Source: Bidens hawaiensis (lineage: Eukaryota; Streptophyta; Magnoliopsida; Asterales; Asteraceae). From it: a stretch of 64,000 nucleotides of DNA. Below are positions 59,501 through 64,000 of the stretch, piece after piece (the stretch's first letter is position 1; each line of letters opens with the position of its first letter). The stretch is from positions 124,001-188,000 of the forward strand of contig JAIQDT010001108.1 in the NCBI GenBank assembly GCA_021521415.1, written 5' to 3'. The position numbers and the translations under genes are program-made. The notes under the pieces are model-generated. The model saw only the letters and a program-made list of their open reading frames with translations. It was not told the DNA's origin and searched no databases.

Positions 59501-61178
59501 ATGGCTTCTAGGGTTCCTCCTGGGAATGGAAGGGGGAAATTTGGGTTCAGAAAACAGGAGAATCGTATTACTATCGAGTTAACATCTAGGTCAAAAAAAG
59601 AGATGAAGGAAATCAAAAGGAAGCTTGTGAGCGAGCTTGAATTGGTTAGAAGATTAGTGAAGAAGATTGAAGAAAATGGATCGAAGCCTTTACATCAATT
59701 GAGCATCTCAGTTTTTGAGGACAGTGAGAATGTTGATAAAGATAACATAACTCCAAATTCAAACCAGTTTTACCGGAAACCAGATGTTCTTGCTGTTAAA
59801 GATAGAGTTCCTGCTAACGCTAGCTACAAAAAATCTAAAACTGGTGTTAAGAAGCAAGGTAATGTTGATGCTAAGTTTTCAAACAAAGTGTTTAAGAGTT
59901 GTGGTACATTACTTGAGAAGTTAATGAAGCATAAGCATGGTTGGGTGTTTAACACACCTGTTGATCCTTTAGCTCTCGGTTTGCATGATTACTTTGATAT
60001 CATTAAGCATCCGATGGATTTAGGTACAGTGAAATCCCGTCTGGATAAAAACTGGTATAATTCTCCAATGGAGTTTGCAGAGGATGTTAGACTAACGTTT
60101 CAAAATGCCATGACGTATAATACAAAAGGGCAAGATGTTCATGCAATGGCAGAGCTTTTATTAAAGTTATTTGAAGAAAAATGGAAGATTATAGAGGCTG
60201 ATTATATACAAGAATCAAAGTTTGCAGTAAAAACTCCAACTTCAAAACAAGCACCGTCACAGTTATTACCGGTATCCAGTAGGGTTGAAGCATCTGTGCC
60301 CACCAAAGATCCTAAACCGAACCCTACAGTTTCTCACACCGGTAGAACTCCTTCGTTAAAGAAACCAAAAGCTAAAGATCCAAATAAAAGGGAAATGACA
60401 TATGAAGAGAAGCAGAAACTTAGCATGAATTTGCAGAATTTACCTTCTGAAAAGCTGGATCATGTTGTGAAGATTATCAAGAAAAGGATTTCCTCGTTAT
60501 CCCAAAAAGATGATGAAATTGAGGTCGATATCGACACGTTTGATACTGAAACTTTGTGGGAGCTTGATCGGTTTGTCGCCTACTATAAAAAGGAAGTAAA
60601 TAAGAATAAAAGGAAAACTGAGTTTAGTCTTCAAGAAACAATTGACGTTGAACCAAACGTGGAAGACAATGTGAGTCAATTTTGTTAATTTGGCAATTAG
60701 GGTAACATACTATGTTGAATTATGTTTTCTTTTTCGTCCAGATTCAGAATCTAGAACCCATGGTGCTTGATGCTCCAAAAGAGGCTGAAATAGGTGAGAA
60801 ATCAATATAAAAATTAAATTGTTAGTTTAATTTAAAAGTGACCTTTTGTGTAAATCTATATACCATGTATGCAGATGAAAGAATCGGTTCAGCTAATTCT
60901 CCAATTCAGATTGAGAAACAGGTGGAACAGCAGGTTTACCAGGGAAACAAGTCAAGCAGCTCTAGTAGCGTATCAGGATCTTCTTCTAGTGGTATTAATA
61001 TTTAGTATAAGATTTAATGTTTAATCATTCTCACAGATTAGTTTTGGCATTTGATGTAATTTGATTAAAGTCAAGGTGCATCATTATTAATCTCAGTTGT
61101 TGTGAACTAATTACAGATTCTGACAGCGATAGTTCGTCTGGAGCGCAATCTGATGCAGCTCATTCGTCTAAAGCATAA
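59501..61178 (+). CDS. BET-type bromodomain transcription regulator, GTE family, 466 aa
   Basis: Four coding exons, 59501-60670, 60742-60793, 60875-60991 and 61117-61178, have GT-AG borders and a continuous frame to TAA. The N-terminal region (about 20-58) has the basic helical segment seen in GTE3/4-type proteins. The bromodomain spans about 131-235, with the WVFNTPVDP loop region (148-156) and the acetyl-lysine-binding Asn in YNTKGQDVH (N207). The ET domain spans about 297-365 (MTYEEKQKLSMNLQNLP and DIDTFDTETLWELDRFV). The last three exons encode a Ser/Asp-rich tail. GTE proteins read acetylated histones and regulate transcription in the nucleus. A 3'-UTR intron is likely (about 61190-61562). 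One bromodomain, as usual for plant GTEs. The exact GTE number cannot be assigned by eye. Confidence 0.93.
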
Positions 61179-62290
61179 TGACAGAAAGGTACGTACTATA
61201 TACTGGCATTAAACACAATTTACTAATGACCATTATACCCTTCTCTTTCTCCTTATACAAGTTTCATAACATAATCGTAAGAGAAGGGTATTAATGTAAA
61301 CAATATGAAAAGGCGTTTATTTGATATTGTGAAGTGAAGATGATTATATGATCTTATTCTAGTTTTGAGGGGTATATATGATGATATCCTTTTTTTTTTT
61401 AATTTTATTTAATTAATATGGCAAAATTAAGTTTCCTAGATTTTAATATTTATTATTTCAACATTGCTACTATGCTATAATTAGATATATCTCAATTCGG
61501 TAATATAATAATCATGGAAGTATTACTCTTATTAATATTATTTTTTTTTTGTTTGCTTGGCAGATTCAGAAACTGTACCAGATATGAATGTCGTAGAAAT
61601 GTTTATTTGCTTTTTTAGTACCAACTCTTTATCTAGCAGCTGAAGTTGATAAACGCAGGGCCAATGTACAGCTGTTAATGCATAAGGTGCCGCTTTCCAT
61701 TGCAGCATTGCTTCTAATTTAGTGATTCTAGCCCTAGTGAAAGGAGATGTTTGTTTTATTTTCAACTTTTTAACTTATATTAGCAACTGTAGTGTGTATG
61801 TAAACTATATGTAATCAACTTTGCATATCGTATCGTCTTAGATTTAATGCTAGTTTCTTTCATGTTATTCCACTATGTTTTAAAGTGTGACGTGTGAGGG
61901 TTAATGACCCGACCTGTATTGAGGATCGAAACAAAACGAAAAGTAGATGTTCGTTTCTAGTACACAACGACCATTCTTTATCTTGGTTTCTTGCATATGT
62001 CAACATTGTATAGTACAGTAATAACAGTACATCCGGCAATACTTTTGTTTTGTACTTGGTTGTCTGTGTTCTTAATGACACGCAGAACCAAACATGAATC
62101 TGGTAAATGATAACATAGTTTTTATATTTCCAAGAAATAATGTCGCGTGTTCATGGTGTCGTCGTTTATTACATATGAATACAACATAAAAACATTACGC
62201 ATTAAGCGCTTTTACTTGAGTTTGATACAAAGCCTACACTCCAATAGCTACAAGAAGACGATAAATACAAACTATTATGTGACTCGTACG
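61179..62290. other. GTE 3' region and CYP72A upstream region
   Basis: AAAG|GTACGT at 61189 and TTGGCAG at 61556-61562 suggest a 3'-UTR intron of GTE. The rest is AT-rich with no gene. Confidence 0.45.
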
Positions 62291-62295
62291 CACCT

Positions 62296-62303
62296 CTATA
62301 AAG
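62296..62303 (+). promoter_or_regulatory. TATA box of the CYP72A gene
   Basis: CTATAAAG lies about 70 bases before the ATG at 62371. A CT dinucleotide run (about 62333-62357) lies in the presumed leader, 13 bases before the ATG. Confidence 0.65.
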
Positions 62304-62370
62304 TGCTTTTCGACCACTCCACATCTTAGCACCTCTCTCTCTCTCTCTCTCTCTCTCATTTAAGGAGATA

Positions 62371-64000
62371 ATGAGCCTATACAAGTGGATTGGAAGCTCT
62401 TGTGGTGCGGCTATGGTGGTGCTTGTCACATGGAGCCTTTTGAAGTGGGTGTGGGTGCAACCAAGGAGGCTTGAGAGGCACCTAAGGCTCCAAGGGATCA
62501 ATGGAACCTCCTACAAATTATTGTTTGGGGACACAAAGGAGATGGGACACATGGCCAACCAAGCCTACCAAAACCCCATTAATATCCATGATAATATTGT
62601 TCCAAGGCTCTTGCCCTTTGTTTATCAGGCAGCCAAAACATATGGTATTAGGTCTTCCCAAAATCAAAATGTCAACGCTTTGAGTAACTCGGTTAAACAT
62701 GTTATATCATGTAACATGCTTATTAAACGTGTCATGTTGAGGTTGAACAGCCATGTTAAACCTCTCTGTCAAGAGTTGCATGTTTAGCACAAAACAATAC
62801 GTTTTGCAGGCAATATAATAACGCGATAGATATGTGTGAAGGGTTAACTTTAGATTACTTGGTTTGATATATAGTCTCTGGTTTATACACAGGTAATATT
62901 TTCTTTGCATGGTTTGGACCAACACCAATGGTGCATGTTCTTGATCCTGGTCTTGCTAAAGATATATTGTCTAGAATCAATGATTTCAAAAAGCTTAGGA
63001 ACAGTAATCCCTATATCAAGCTATTATTTCAAGGGTTAATCGATTACGATGGCGAAAAATGGTTCAAACACCGAAAGATCATCAATCCGGCCTTCCATGC
63101 TCACAAGTTTAAGGTTTGCTAATCCCATTTTTTATCAAAATCCTTAGATAAATGTCTCCGTTTAATAAACAAGTCGTGTTTGGGTTGACCTATTTAACAC
63201 GTTTAATTCAACTAGTTGGCCATCAACATGTTAAAATATAGTCTTTAAGGTAAACCCGCCGGCCCATTTATTGCATGGCAACTTTTTACGAGCAGTTTAA
63301 CCCTTTTATTATAACTTGTCAGCCCGTCTATGTTTGGCTTAACATGTCTACAACCTAATTACAACCCGTCAACCCATCAGCCTGACACAATTGCCGTGCA
63401 ACAATCTTTTCATTTATTTTGAGAATTTACACTTCCATGTCAGTCCAGATAAATATTTATATTAGAATAATTAAGATGATGTTGATAAATTACATGAATG
63501 ATATTCATTATGCAGTACATGGCTCCTGCTATGCATTTAAGTTGTACCGAGATGATCGAAAAATGGCGAATCTTGTTAGGGCGCGAGCATTCATATGAAC
63601 TCGATGTTTATCCATATCTTCAAACATTAACAAGCGACATAATCTCGCGCACTGCATTTGGTAGCAACTATGAAGAAGGGAGAAGGATATTTGAACTTCA
63701 GAAGGAACTTATTACTTTATTATTAGAAATCATAAGATATTCGGTATATATCCCTGGATCCAGGTAAACAATCGCGAGCTAGTTGAGATTGACTTGTAAA
63801 TGTCACATGATGTGTTCATGCCTTACAATATATAAATTATAGTACATAGATGATATTTATGTAAACAATATGTGTAGGTTTTTGCCAACTAAAAAGAACA
63901 AAAGGATAAAGAAGATTGACCAACATGTGAAGGGTTCAATAAAAGGTATTATAAACAAAAGATTAATGGCAATGGAAGGTGGTCAACCAAGTCAAGATGA
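62371..64000 (+). CDS. CYP72A-type cytochrome P450 (5' part, cut by the window end)
   Basis: Exons read as 62371-62644, 62893-63113, 63516-63763 and 63878-64000 (continuing), with GT-AG introns and a continuous frame of about 288 residues. An N-terminal membrane anchor (about 13-28) is followed by the Pro/Arg-rich hinge VQPRRLERHLRLQGI. Other CYP72-clan landmarks are YKLLFGDTKEM, FAWFGPTPMVHVLDP, the helix C region YDGEKWFKHRKIINPAFH and FLPTKKNKRIKKID. CYP72A enzymes are ER-bound monooxygenases acting on terpenoids, including triterpenes, iridoids and gibberellins. The I helix, ExxR and haem-binding cysteine lie beyond the window, so neither completeness nor substrate can be judged. Intron 2 contains an old MITE-like stretch (about 63170-63400). 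Confidence 0.92.

Noticed and set aside
59176..59616. 146-codon minus-strand frame at the GTE start
   Set aside because: It overlaps the repeat array and the first GTE codons in antisense, with no recognisable domain.

Overview
This window is plant nuclear DNA from a eudicot. The repeat families and the CYP72A and GTE genes look like Asteraceae, but that family assignment is an inference. The DNA is AT-rich, has spliced genes with GT-AG introns, and is mostly made of transposable elements. There is no operon structure.

Region by region. (1) 1-17742 is a tandem array of a large retrotransposon derivative (LARD): LTR end, internal domain, full LTR (4.36 kb), internal domain, full LTR (4.35 kb). 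Each internal domain (4.47 kb) has a Met-tRNA primer-binding site and a polypurine tract but no gag or pol. (2) 17743-25436 is AT-rich intergenic DNA holding a 1.14 kb inverted-repeat element bounded by TA microsatellites and a 2.2 kb solo LTR with a perfect 5-bp target-site duplication and three minisatellites. (3) 25437-28309 holds two convergent genes: a five-exon, 204-aa membrane-anchored relative of the glucosidase II beta N-terminal domain (+), and an ATL-like RING-H2 gene (-). (4) 28928-45242 is a PIF/Harbinger-type transposon (flanked by TTA, with a broken Myb/SANT ORF1) that appears split by a Ty3/gypsy nest. The nest contains element A (minus strand, decayed gag-pol with a 1.9 kb 3' LTR), an unrecognised minus-strand ORF region, and element B (plus strand, two 2.1-2.2 kb LTRs around a 2.5 kb interior with only gag remnants). 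(5) 45243-49111 is a cluster of hAT-type MITEs around and inside the probable 5'-UTR intron of a PPR gene. (6) 49112-57500 is mostly intergenic, with a MITE nested in another MITE, a small CLE peptide gene (54358-54579) and the 3' end of a non-LTR element. (7) 57500-61178 is a BET bromodomain gene (GTE family, 466 aa in four coding exons). It is preceded by about 1.8 kb of degenerate tandem repeats, nearly every unit carrying a telo-box-like motif. (8) 62371-64000 holds the first four exons of a CYP72A cytochrome P450, cut by the window end.

The six genes (GII-beta-like, RING-H2, PPR, CLE, GTE, CYP72A) are unrelated and do not form a pathway. The most unusual structures are the recombined LARD array, whose middle LTR is visibly a hybrid of two LTRs, the telo-box repeat array in the GTE leader, the split Harbinger, and a cluster of six G-box cores in the element A promoter.

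All coordinates and splice sites come from reading the sequence by eye. Difference counts are approximate.
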